64,000 nucleotides of DNA from Streptomyces sp. NBC_00704 (GTDB lineage: Bacteria; Actinomycetota; Actinomycetes; Streptomycetales; Streptomycetaceae): positions 6,320,501 to 6,384,500 of the forward strand of contig NZ_CP109000.1 in assembly GCF_036226605.1 (NCBI RefSeq), read 5' to 3'. The translations under genes and the position numbers were made by a program. The notes under the pieces were generated by a model. That model made no database searches and had not been told where the DNA came from. It saw only the letters and a list, made by a program, of their open reading frames with translations. Positions 16,700-24,832 of this stretch are shown here, piece after piece. The number at the start of each line of letters is the position of its first letter. Positions within the stretch are counted from its first letter, which is position 1.

Positions 16700-18154
16700 T
16701 CAGTGCCGGATCAGGGTGCGTCCCACCCGGCGCAGCCGGGACGTCCGCCGGGGTGCGGGGCCCGAGCGGTCCAGCCACCAGCGGCGCAGCTCGCGCCGGG
16801 GCCGGCCCTGTGGCGAACGGCCGCTCAGCAGCGTCTCCTCGGCGAAGTCGAGGGCGTCCTGCCGGTAGCCGCCGCGCATCGGCCGCCGCTGGGCGTACGC
16901 GAGGAAGGCGGCGCGGTAACCGCTCCCGAGGATCAGCGGCAGCTCCGGCGCGACCTTCGCCACGACGTCCGCCCGCTTCGCCGCCAGTGCCCGCGCCTGC
17001 ACCCCGAGCCGCACCCGGTCGAATCCCTCGGGGACCGGCGTCCCGGCGACCAGGGCGGAGAGCAGCGCCGCCTGGGCGAGCCCGAGGCGCAGCCGGGCCG
17101 CCTCGGCGACGGGCTCGGACTCGGGCTCGGGCTTGGTTCCCGGGCCGACGGGCTCGGCGGGAGCGGCGGTAGCGGCGGGCGCGGGGAGCGCGGCGGGCGC
17201 GGCGGCATGTGTGGCCATGGCGTCGGCGGCGGCGCCGACGGCGGCGAGGAGGGCGGTGCGGGCGGGCGGTTCGCGCGTCACGCCGTGCGCTCCCGGGCGC
17301 GACACGGCCAGCGTGCCCGGACTCCGGGCCGCCCCTGCCCCGACGACCTCCCTGATGGCGGCCAACTCCCTTTCCAGGTCGGCCGGTTCGGGGAAGTCGT
17401 CGTCCCGCTCCAGCAGCACTCCCGGCGGCCGCACACGGGACGCGAGGTCGGTCAGGATGTCGAGGACCGGCCGGGGCACCGGATGGGCGTGGCTGTCGTG
17501 CCAGACGCCGTCCCGCTCGAAGCCGCCCGCCACATGGACGTAGGCGATGGCCTCCAGCGGCAGCTCGGCGAGCGCCCTGGCGGGGTCCTCGCCCCGGTTG
17601 ACGTGGTTGGTGTGCAGGTTAGCGACGTCGACGAGCAGCCGTACGCCCGTGCGGTCCGCCAGTTCGTACAGGAACTGGCCCTCGGTCATCTCCTCGTGCG
17701 GCCACGCCACGAGCGCGGCGATGTTCTCGACGGCGAGCGGCACGGGCAGCGCGTCCTGCGCGATGCGCACGTTCTCGCACAGCACGTCGAGGGCGTCCCG
17801 TGTGCGCGGCACGGGCAGCAGGTGGCCGGCCTCCAGCCGCGGGGACGCCGTGTGGGGGCCGCCCGCCCGGACGAACGCGATGTGCTCGGTGACCAGCGGC
17901 GAGCCCAGCGCCTCGGCCCGCTCGGCGAGAGCGGTGAGCCGGCCCTGGTCGGGCCGCTCGGCGTCGCCGAGCCCGAGCGAGACGCCGTGCGGGACGACGG
18001 TGACCCCGCGCTCGCGCAGCCGCAGCAGGGAGTCGGGCAGATGCCCGGGACACACGTTCTCGGCGACGGCCTCGACCCAGTCGATGCCCGGCATCCGTTC
18101 CACGGCGTCCGCGATCTCCGGCCGCCAGCCGATCCCCGTCCCCAGTCGCATCAT
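16700..18154 (-). CDS. MNIO (DUF692) enzyme with a C-terminal helical partner-like domain
   Basis: A 484-residue protein. Residues 1-275 are a multinuclear non-haem iron oxidative (MNIO, formerly DUF692) TIM barrel: GTGIGWRPE start, His56 (PHGVSLGLG), Glu90-His91 (TEHIAF), PVPRTRDAL, Glu143-Asn144 (AVENIA), Asp176 (LLVDVANLHTNHVN), His207 (YVHVAGG), Asp220-His222-His224 and Glu249 (LLERDDDF). MNIO enzymes oxidise Cys, Asp or Asn residues in ribosomal peptides, usually with a separate partner protein. An Ala/Pro/Glu linker (275-340) leads to a basic helical domain (345-484) whose pattern resembles that partner. ATG at 18154 has AGGAGG eight bases upstream. No precursor peptide is recognisable nearby. 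Confidence 0.82.
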   Translation of the reverse strand: MMRLGTGIGWRPEIADAVERMPGIDWVEAVAENVCPGHLPDSLLRLRERGVTVVPHGVSLGLGDAERPDQGRLTALAERAEALGSPLVTEHIAFVRAGGPHTASPRLEAGHLLPVPRTRDALDVLCENVRIAQDALPVPLAVENIAALVAWPHEEMTEGQFLYELADRTGVRLLVDVANLHTNHVNRGEDPARALAELPLEAIAYVHVAGGFERDGVWHDSHAHPVPRPVLDILTDLASRVRPPGVLLERDDDFPEPADLERELAAIREVVGAGAARSPGTLAVSRPGAHGVTREPPARTALLAAVGAAADAMATHAAAPAALPAPAATAAPAEPVGPGTKPEPESEPVAEAARLRLGLAQAALLSALVAGTPVPEGFDRVRLGVQARALAAKRADVVAKVAPELPLILGSGYRAAFLAYAQRRPMRGGYRQDALDFAEETLLSGRSPQGRPRRELRRWWLDRSGPAPRRTSRLRRVGRTLIRH

Positions 18155-18279
18155 GGTCCCCGCCTCCTTCGTTCCCCCTGCGTGGTGACGGGGGTATGGC
18201 CCCGCCGCCGTCCGCCGAACCGCCCGGGCCTTCCCTTCAGAGCAACATTTGAGGTTCGGGCACGGGACGGGCGCGGGGG

Positions 18280-18981
18280 TCAGCGGGAGCGGAGGGCGGG
18301 ATGGTCCGCGACGACGGTGCAGCTGCCCGGGGCGATCTCGGTGAAGCCCGCGTCGCGCACCAGCGGCAGTCCGGCGGCCGTCAGCTCGCGCCACCGCTCC
18401 CGGTCGGCGGTCCGCACGGCGAGCGGGAACCCCGCCTCGCGCCAGGCGGCCCGCTCGTCGTCCGACAGCTCCCACCAGGCGAGTTGCGCGCCGTGCCCGG
18501 TCTGCGCCATCGCCTTGCCCGCCGACATCGCGACGTCCGGGCTCAGCCACAGCACGACCGTGCCCGGCTCGACGTCCGCGGGAGGCTCCGGGTCGTCGAG
18601 ATCGGTGCCGGACACCTGGAGCTTCGCCAGTTCCTTCGGCCATCCGTCCAGCGGGACGGGCGGGAACACCCGTACCTCCGCCGACTTCCCGGTGACCGTG
18701 ATGCCCGGCAGCTCGCCGGCCCGCCGCCACTCGGCGCCCCGGGCCCGCCGCACGACCTTGCGGATGCGGGCGTCCTGCCAGTCGCGCATGACCCGCGCCC
18801 ATTCGCCGTCCCCGACGGACCGCTCGTCGGCGAGCATCACGAGGACGGCCCGTGCGGCGGTCTCCAGGGCGTCGGTCCGGGCCGGGGGCGCGGACTTCTC
18901 CACCCGCACGACCAGCGGCAGCACGAACTGCGGGGCCTCGTCACGGGGGTTCGGCTCGGTCTGAAAGGGGCTCTCGCTCAC
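18280..18981 (-). CDS. Peptidyl-tRNA hydrolase 2 (PTH2)-like protein
   Basis: A 233-residue cytoplasmic protein. The first 120 residues are actinobacteria-specific (LPLVVRVEKSAPP ... VRVFPPVPLDGWPKEL). The last 90 hold the PTH2 fold with its glycine/lysine signature VAMSAGKAMAQTGHGAQLAWW and a closing VRDAGFTEIAPGSCTVVA strand. PTH2 proteins release peptides from stalled peptidyl-tRNA, mostly in archaea and eukaryotes; whether bacterial versions do so is not settled. It lies 125 bp upstream of the MNIO gene on the same strand and may be cotranscribed, but the role is likely independent. Confidence 0.75.
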   Translation of the reverse strand: MSESPFQTEPNPRDEAPQFVLPLVVRVEKSAPPARTDALETAARAVLVMLADERSVGDGEWARVMRDWQDARIRKVVRRARGAEWRRAGELPGITVTGKSAEVRVFPPVPLDGWPKELAKLQVSGTDLDDPEPPADVEPGTVVLWLSPDVAMSAGKAMAQTGHGAQLAWWELSDDERAAWREAGFPLAVRTADRERWRELTAAGLPLVRDAGFTEIAPGSCTVVADHPALRSR

Positions 18982-19103
18982 AGCCGCAGGCTACGTGACC
19001 CGGTGTTCTCCGCGGCGGGCCGCCCGCCCCCGCCGCGGCTCCCTCCCCCCGTCCCCCTTTCATTGGAACCGGAACGCGGTGCTCCTGCGCGAGGATGTGC
19101 CGC

Positions 19104-20066
19104 ATGGAACGCGATCTCCGCCTCGACGGCGTGGGCCGCCGCTACGGCCTGCGCGGCCCCTGGGTGCTGCGCGACGTGTCCGTGGCGCTGGCCCCCGGCA
19201 GCCTCACGCGTGTGGAGGGCCCCAACGGCAGCGGCAAGTCCACGCTCCTGCGCCTCCTCGCCGGGATCGACGCCCCGACGGAGGGCAGGGTCACGGGCCG
19301 CCCGCGCACCGCCTACGTCCCCGAGCGCTTCCCCGCGGCCCTCCCCTTCACGGCCCTGGGCTACCTGACCCACCTCGGCGCCGTGCACGGTCTGCCGCGG
19401 GCGTCGGCCGAGCGCGTCGCGCACGAGTGGCTGGACCGCTTCGGCGCGTCCGCCCACGCCCGCACGCCCATGAACCGCCTCTCGAAGGGCAGCAGCCAGA
19501 AGGTCGCCGTCGCGCAGGCTCTCCTCGCCGAGCCCGGGCTGCTGGTCCTGGACGAGGCCTGGACCGGACTGGACACACGGGCGCGGGCCGAACTGGAACG
19601 AGCGGTCGCCGAGCGCACGGCCGCCGGCGGGGCCGTCGTCTTCGTCGACCACGACCCGCGCCGCCTCGCCGGCGCCGCGGACGCCGTCCACACGGTGTGC
19701 GACGGCGGCCTCCGGAGCCGTCCCGACGAGCCTGCCGCGGCGCCCGACGGCCCGTACACGGTCATCGAGGTGCAGGGCGAGGCCGGCCCGCTCCCCGCCG
19801 AGGCGCTCCGGCTCGCCGTCCGCACCGAGGAGAGGGACCCGACGAACCGCATGGACCGCATGGAGCGCATGGACCGGATGGACCGGAGGGAGCAGATGGA
19901 CTCGACGGACAGGGCGGACGGGGCGGATCCCGCGGACCGGGTGGACCGGTGGACGCACCGGATCACCGTCCCGGCCTCCCACTCCGACGTCGTGCTGCGC
20001 GCTCTGCTGACCGCCCGCCCGCCCTGGCACGTGGCGAGCGTCCGCCTCGACGGGAGCCGTCGATGA
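19104..20066 (+). CDS. ABC transporter ATP-binding protein with repeat-derived linker
   Basis: A 320-residue ATPase. Walker A GPNGSGKST, a diverged signature LSKGSSQKVAVAQALLAEP, Walker B LLVLDEAW and the switch region VFVDHD are all in the first 200 residues. After the ATPase domain comes a regulatory tail whose centre is a Met-Asp-Arg repeat made by 9-bp tandem DNA repeats. ATG at 19104 is preferred since GAGG lies 9 bases upstream; ATG at 19095 has no room for a binding site. It overlaps the permease gene as ATGA. The pair looks like a drug- or lipid-export ABC-2 system with an unusually small membrane protein. Confidence 0.87.
   Translation: MERDLRLDGVGRRYGLRGPWVLRDVSVALAPGSLTRVEGPNGSGKSTLLRLLAGIDAPTEGRVTGRPRTAYVPERFPAALPFTALGYLTHLGAVHGLPRASAERVAHEWLDRFGASAHARTPMNRLSKGSSQKVAVAQALLAEPGLLVLDEAWTGLDTRARAELERAVAERTAAGGAVVFVDHDPRRLAGAADAVHTVCDGGLRSRPDEPAAAPDGPYTVIEVQGEAGPLPAEALRLAVRTEERDPTNRMDRMERMDRMDRREQMDSTDRADGADPADRVDRWTHRITVPASHSDVVLRALLTARPPWHVASVRLDGSRR
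19851..19913 (+). repeat. 9-bp tandem repeat inside an ABC ATPase gene
   Basis: Seven contiguous in-frame 9-base units related to ATGGACCGC encode a run of Met-Asp-Arg triplets (residues about 250-270). The first four units are nearly identical and the last three decayed. Because the unit is a multiple of three, copy number can vary without breaking the frame. Confidence 0.85.
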
Positions 20067-20734
20067 CCGCCCTCCTGCGCTACCAGGCCGCCCTGCTGGT
20101 GCGGTCGCAGCGCTGGCTGCCCCCGTTCCTGCTGTACGCCGTGTTCCTCGGCGTCGGCGTACAGGGCGGTCAGCCGCTGCTGGACTCGCTCGGCTACGCC
20201 GCCGCGTTCCTGCTGCCCGTGGCCGCCTGGCTGGTGCGGATCTGCGTCGCCGGCGAACCCCCGGCCGCCCGTGCCGTGGTCGCCGCGGCGGCCGGTCCGG
20301 GCCGGGCCCACCTGGCCGGCGTGCTGGTCGCGCTGACGTCGGCCGCGGTCCTCGGCACGGCCGCGACAGCGGTCGTCACCCTGATCAGCGACCCCGTCGG
20401 CAGCGACCACCAAAAACGCGTTCCCGTCCTCGAAGCGGCGAGGGCCGGCCTGCTCGCCGTGCTGACCTGCGCCCTGCTCGGCGCGGCCGTCGGCGCGCTC
20501 ACCGCCTGGCCCGTGCTGCGCTCGACCGGCCGCGCGGTGCCCGCGCTGCTGCTGGCGGCCCTGCTGGCGCTCGTGGTGAGCGGTTCCCCCGCGCACGCGG
20601 CCGTCAGCGGCCTGGTCGGCGGCTCCCACACGGCGACGGTCCACACGCCGGTCCTGCCCCTGGCCGCGGCCCTCGTGCTGAGCGCCGCCGCCGTCGCCGC
20701 GGCCTGCGCGCTCACCTCCCGCCGGTCACCCTGA
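20063..20734 (+). CDS. ABC transporter membrane protein, six helices
   Basis: A 223-residue, very hydrophobic protein starting in an ATGA overlap with the ATPase gene. About six membrane helices are predictable (for example LGYAAAFLLPVAAWLVRICVA and RAVPALLLAALLALVVSG), with few charged loops. It should form the membrane part of the exporter encoded by this two-gene unit. I do not recognise a substrate family. Confidence 0.8.
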   Translation: MTALLRYQAALLVRSQRWLPPFLLYAVFLGVGVQGGQPLLDSLGYAAAFLLPVAAWLVRICVAGEPPAARAVVAAAAGPGRAHLAGVLVALTSAAVLGTAATAVVTLISDPVGSDHQKRVPVLEAARAGLLAVLTCALLGAAVGALTAWPVLRSTGRAVPALLLAALLALVVSGSPAHAAVSGLVGGSHTATVHTPVLPLAAALVLSAAAVAAACALTSRRSP

Positions 20735-20824
20735 CCGGGAGCGGGAGTCCCGCGACGCAGTGGGCGGGGAGCGTCTCGCGGGCCGCCGCGCGGCGGGTGA
20801 CGGACGACGGCCGCACGCGGCCGC

Positions 20825-21025
20825 TCACCCGGAGCAGGCGGTCCGCTGGGCCTCCTGCCACTCGCAGACCGGGCACAGCGTGATCCCCTTGTACGACTCC
20901 GGGTATTCGGTGGGCTCGCGGCACAGCACGCACTCCGCGTACGGCGGCCCGTCCGCCGTGGGCGGGGTCGTCGCGTCGATCAGGCAGTAGTCCCGGTCAC
21001 GGTCCTGGTCGGTGTCGTCGCTCAT
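20825..21025 (-). CDS. 66-residue zinc-ribbon protein
   Basis: A small acidic protein with two CxxC knuckles, ECVLCREP and TLCPVCEW, 20 residues apart, which should bind one zinc ion. It starts with an Asp-rich MSDDTDQDRDRDY segment. ATG at 21025 is preceded by GGAGG, although spacing is short. Such single zinc ribbons often mediate protein contacts; no function can be assigned. Downstream of the polysaccharide deacetylase gene on the same strand, with a tandem-repeat stretch between. Confidence 0.75.
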   Translation of the reverse strand: MSDDTDQDRDRDYCLIDATTPPTADGPPYAECVLCREPTEYPESYKGITLCPVCEWQEAQRTACSG

Positions 21026-21039
21026 GCCTCCAGCGTACG

Positions 21040-21102
21040 AAAGGGCGGCTGCGAAGGGCGGCTGCGAAGGGCGGCTGGGAAGGGGCCGCTGCGAAGGGCC
21101 GT
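21040..21102. repeat. Five copies of a 13-bp repeat
   Basis: GCGAAGGGCGGCT repeats about five times with small changes in the gap between the deacetylase stop and the zinc-ribbon start. Confidence 0.8.
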
Positions 21103-21130
21103 CGCCCATGACGGGGACGGGCCGCGCGCC

Positions 21131-22030
21131 TCAGCGCCGGGCGCCCGCCGTCCCGATCAGCTCCGACACCTTGACGAACCGGTACCCCCGCCGGCGGAGC
21201 TCCGGCACGACCTTCCGGACCACCTGCTCGGTCGTCGGGGCGGCGCTGCGCGTGCAGTGCATGACGACCACCGAGCCGGGCTTCACGCCCTCCAGCACCT
21301 GGCGCGCCACGGCGTCGGCGTCCGTCGCGAAGGCGTCCCCGCTCACCACGTCCCACTGCACGGCGGTCACGCCCGTGCCGCTCACCGCGCGCAGCGCCCG
21401 CCGGTCGTAGCAGCCGCCGGGGAAACGGAAGTACGGCATCGCGTCCGGCACGCCCGCCTTGCGCAGCGCGGCGTACGCCCGTTCCACGTCCGCACGCATG
21501 CGGTCCTCGGGGACGGTCGGCAGGCCGTAGCAGTCGCCGGTGAAGGCGTAGTGGCTGTAGGAGTGGTTGGCGACCTCGAACAGGGGGTCGCGGCCGATGG
21601 AGCGGGCCTGGTCCGGGTACTCCTCCGCCCAGCGGCCCGTCATGAACACGGTGGCCGGCGTCTTCAGCGTCCGCAGCGCCGCGATGAGGGCGGGGTTGTC
21701 GAAGTGTTCGCCCGCGGCCGCCCGGCCGCCCTCGTCGGCGGTCATGTCGGCGTCGAAGGTGAGGGCGACGGTCCTGCCCGCCGCATGGGGCGCGTTGCGG
21801 AAGACCGGGGTGAGGCCGGCCGGTCCGGGGGCGAGCGTCGGAGGGCGGGAAGGGGCGGCGGGGGCGTGGGGGCGGGGCGTGGACGGGCGGCTCGGGGAGG
21901 CGGACGCGGGAGGCGAGCCGGTCGCCCCGGACGCCCGGGGGTGCTGCGCGGTTCCGCAGGCGGCGAGGGCGCCGAGGGCGGCGCCGAGCGCGCAGAGCGC
22001 GGCCAGGCGGCGGCATACGGGAGTGATCAT
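21131..22030 (-). CDS. Lipoprotein polysaccharide deacetylase (NodB domain)
   Basis: A 299-residue exported enzyme. The lipobox LAAC follows a short hydrophobic leader, then a Ser/Pro-rich wall-spanning stretch (about 30-70). The NodB domain has the TFDAD catalytic base and metal Asp, the metal ligands in NHSYSH, the RFPGG loop, and the C-terminal VVMHC histidine. It should remove N- or O-acetyl groups from peptidoglycan, chitin or a related glycan at the cell surface. Length and motif order are normal. Alternative: xylan esterase of the CE4 family. Confidence 0.9.
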   Translation of the reverse strand: MITPVCRRLAALCALGAALGALAACGTAQHPRASGATGSPPASASPSRPSTPRPHAPAAPSRPPTLAPGPAGLTPVFRNAPHAAGRTVALTFDADMTADEGGRAAAGEHFDNPALIAALRTLKTPATVFMTGRWAEEYPDQARSIGRDPLFEVANHSYSHYAFTGDCYGLPTVPEDRMRADVERAYAALRKAGVPDAMPYFRFPGGCYDRRALRAVSGTGVTAVQWDVVSGDAFATDADAVARQVLEGVKPGSVVVMHCTRSAAPTTEQVVRKVVPELRRRGYRFVKVSELIGTAGARR

Positions 22031-22188
22031 CGTATGAAGATATGAGGAATGCGCTCACATCCGCGCAGCCACCCGAGCGGGCCCCGGCCGGTCTCACCCG
22101 ACCGGCCGCCCACGCCGCCCGGCCGCCCGCCGCCGGGGCCCGCCCCGGCGCGACCGCGGCTGTCGCCGCCGCCCCGCCGCGACCGTCG

Positions 22189-23556
22189 CTATCGCCGCCA
22201 GGGTCCCGTCACCGCGAACGTCGTCCCCGGGGTGTAGCAGTTGACGAACATCGTGCCGCCGTCCGGGGAGAAGGTGACGCCCGCGAACTCGCCCCACTCG
22301 GGGGCCTCGGGCGTTCCGATGTTCTGCCGGCCGCGGGCCATCGCGTACACCTCGCCCGTCCTGGTCACGCCGAAGACGTGCTGGGCGCCGTTGCCGTCCT
22401 CGCACACCATCAGACCGCCGCTCGGGGCGAGGCAGATGTTGTCGGGAGACTCCCCGGGGAGCTGTACGTCGGTGTCCGGGCCGAAGAGGACGACGAGGGT
22501 GAGACGGCGGCGCTGCGGGTCGTAGCGCCAGATCTGACCGAAGTGGTCGGCCGCCGATCCGTCCGCACCGCGCGCGAACGAGGAGACGAAGTACACGCAC
22601 TGCCCGCCCCAGTAGCAGCCCTCCAGCTTCTGGGCGTGCGTGATCCCCTTGGGGCCGAAGTCCTGGAGCCGGACCGGGGTCTGTACGGCGAGCGGGTCCG
22701 GCACGTCGACCCATTCGATGCCGTCGAAGACGGCGCCGGTGGTCCGGACGGAGGACAGGTCCGCCACCCCGGGGACGCGCATCGCCTGGAGCCGGCCGCC
22801 CGCGCGGAGGGAGCCCACCCCGCCCAGCGGCCTCTCCGGGAGGAAGCGGTAGAACAGGCCGAACGGCTTGAGGAACGCGTCCTCGGTCTCGTAGACGACG
22901 CCCCGGTGCGGATCGACGGCGATCGCCTCGTGCTGGAAGCGGCCCATCGCGGTGAGCGGGACGGCCCCGGTGCGGCGCGGGTCCGACGGGTCGACCTCGA
23001 AGATGAAGCCGTGGTCCTTCGTGTACCCGTTCGTGCCCGCCTTGTCCTCGGTCTCCTCGCAGGTCAGCCAGGTGTGCCAAGGGGTGGGCCCGCCCGCGCA
23101 GTTGACGGCCGTGCCGGCGACGGCGACCCGCTCGGAGAGCACTCTGTTGTGGGAGTCCAGCGTCAGGGCCGTACAGCCGCCCTTGCCCTCCGGGTCGTAG
23201 GTCAGGCCCTCGACCGTGGGAACGGGGTGCGCGGCGGCGGGGCGGTTCTCGTGGTTGCGCACCAGGTGCACCCGGCCGCCGCGGGCCGGCAGCGCCGTCA
23301 TGCCGTCGTGGTTCGAGGGCACCGGGCCCTCACCGGACCGCAGGGGGTCGCCCTCGCGGGACAGCACCCGGTAACGGAACCCCTTCGGGAGGTCGAGCAG
23401 GCCGTTCGAGTCGGGCACGAGGGGGCCGTAGCCGGTGTGCCCGAGGCCCTGCGCGGACGCCGTTCCCGCGAAGAGGTCGCCGAGCGCGCCGGTGAACGCG
23501 ATCCCCACCCCCAGGGCACCGCTGCCGGCAAGGATCTGACGTCGTGTCGCGGACAT
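22189..23556 (-). CDS. PhoX-family alkaline phosphatase (DUF839), Tat-exported
   Basis: A 455-residue beta-propeller phosphatase. The Tat signal is TRRQILAGSGALGVGIAFTG. Family landmarks are the GFRYRVLSREGDPL strand, DGMTA, VRNHENRP, TWLTCEETE, GRFQHEA, VYETED, and the late LGPDTDVQLPGESPDNICLAPSGGL-type segment. PhoX enzymes use iron and calcium to hydrolyse phosphomonoesters outside the cell. ATG at 23556 has AGGAAGG seven bases upstream. I looked for PHO-box repeats in the 243-bp upstream gap and found no convincing set. From memory such proteins are usually PhoP-regulated in Streptomyces. Confidence 0.85.
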   Translation of the reverse strand: MSATRRQILAGSGALGVGIAFTGALGDLFAGTASAQGLGHTGYGPLVPDSNGLLDLPKGFRYRVLSREGDPLRSGEGPVPSNHDGMTALPARGGRVHLVRNHENRPAAAHPVPTVEGLTYDPEGKGGCTALTLDSHNRVLSERVAVAGTAVNCAGGPTPWHTWLTCEETEDKAGTNGYTKDHGFIFEVDPSDPRRTGAVPLTAMGRFQHEAIAVDPHRGVVYETEDAFLKPFGLFYRFLPERPLGGVGSLRAGGRLQAMRVPGVADLSSVRTTGAVFDGIEWVDVPDPLAVQTPVRLQDFGPKGITHAQKLEGCYWGGQCVYFVSSFARGADGSAADHFGQIWRYDPQRRRLTLVVLFGPDTDVQLPGESPDNICLAPSGGLMVCEDGNGAQHVFGVTRTGEVYAMARGRQNIGTPEAPEWGEFAGVTFSPDGGTMFVNCYTPGTTFAVTGPWRR

Positions 23557-23799
23557 GGGAAAACCTTCCTGCTGGCGGACAGGAACTGTGATCCCGCTGT
23601 GTCTATCACTCGCACCGCGCGCCGGGAACCACGCCCAGGGCACGTGTCACGCGTCGTCACCCACGCGCGGGGGCCGCGCGTCCTCGGGCGGCGGGGGCGG
23701 GGACGGCTGCCCGGCCCCCTGCGGTGAACGCCCCGGCGGCGCTCGCCGCGCCGGTCGGGCCGGCCGCACCGATGGCCGCCCCTGCCGGGCCCGCCGGGC

Positions 23800-24705
23800 C
23801 TACTGGTCGGGGTGGAGCGGCCGAACCTGCTGATCGGGCTGGAGCGGCCGGGCCTGCTCATGTGGCTGGATCTGCTGATCCGGCTGGGCCTGCTGAGGCG
23901 GTGGGGACGGCTGGGCCGGCGGGTTCGGGGGCGTCGGCTGCCCCTGTTGCTGGGCCTTCTCCAGGAACCGCAGCAGTTCCACCGGGAACGGCAGGACGAG
24001 GGTGGAGTTCTTCTCGGCGGCGACCGCCACCACCGTCTGGAGCAGCCGCAACTGCAAAGCCGCCGGCTGCTCGGACATCTCCTTGGCCGCCTCGGCCAGC
24101 TTCTTCGAGGCCTGGAGCTCGGCGTCCGCGTTGATGATCCGGGCCCGGCGCTCCCGGTCCGCCTCGGCCTGGCGGGCCATCGAGCGCTTCATGGTGTCGG
24201 GCAGCGACACGTCCTTGATCTCGACGCGGTCGATCTGCACGCCCCAGCCGACGGCCGGGCTGTCGATCATCAGCTCCAGACCCTCGTTGAGCTTCTCCCG
24301 GTTCGACAGCAGGTCGTCCAGCTCGCTCTTGCCGATGATCGAGCGCAGGGACGTCTGGGCCATCTGCGAGACGGCGAAACGGTAGTCCTCGACGTTGATG
24401 ATCGCGGCGGCGGCGTCCACCACCCGGAAGTACACGACGGCGTCGACCCGCACGGTCACGTTGTCGCGGGTGATGCCCTCCTGGCCGGGGATGGGCATCG
24501 TCACGATCTGGAGGTTGACCTTGCGCAGCCGGTCCACGGCCGGGACGACGAGGGTGAGCCCCGGCGGGCGGACGTCGCCGTGCAGCCGGCCGAGGCGCAG
24601 GACCACTCCGCGTTCGTACTGCTTGACGACCCGTGCCGCGGCGGCGAGGTACACCGCGCCCCCGGCGGCGACCGCCGCGGCCGCGCCCAGCAACTCCTGG
24701 AGCAT
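23800..24705 (-). CDS. SPFH/band-7 (slipin-type) membrane scaffold protein
   Basis: A 301-residue protein with one N-terminal membrane helix (LLGAAAAVAAGGAVYLAAAA), the band-7 domain (QYERGVVLRLGRLHG to SLPDTMKRSM), a long charged coiled coil (RQAEADRERRARIINADAELQ) and a tail rich in Gln and Pro (residues about 265-301) with QPDQQ-type repeats. Slipins form ring-like scaffolds that organise membrane microdomains. No NfeD partner is adjacent. ATG at 24705 has GAGGAGG five bases upstream. Confidence 0.88.
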   Translation of the reverse strand: MLQELLGAAAAVAAGGAVYLAAAARVVKQYERGVVLRLGRLHGDVRPPGLTLVVPAVDRLRKVNLQIVTMPIPGQEGITRDNVTVRVDAVVYFRVVDAAAAIINVEDYRFAVSQMAQTSLRSIIGKSELDDLLSNREKLNEGLELMIDSPAVGWGVQIDRVEIKDVSLPDTMKRSMARQAEADRERRARIINADAELQASKKLAEAAKEMSEQPAALQLRLLQTVVAVAAEKNSTLVLPFPVELLRFLEKAQQQGQPTPPNPPAQPSPPPQQAQPDQQIQPHEQARPLQPDQQVRPLHPDQ

Positions 24706-24832
24706 GACGACCTCCTCGCAGAGGTTCGTGACAGCGGCGCTGTCCGCTCCCACCCACGATATGCCCGCCGTCCGGCCCGGGGCCACGCCCGTGCCCCGGA
24801 CCGCACGGCGGATCCCGCCGGCGCTGTGCGCG

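Noticed and set aside
23557..23799. PHO box upstream of phoX
   Set aside because: No tandem GTTCACC-like repeats were convincing by eye.
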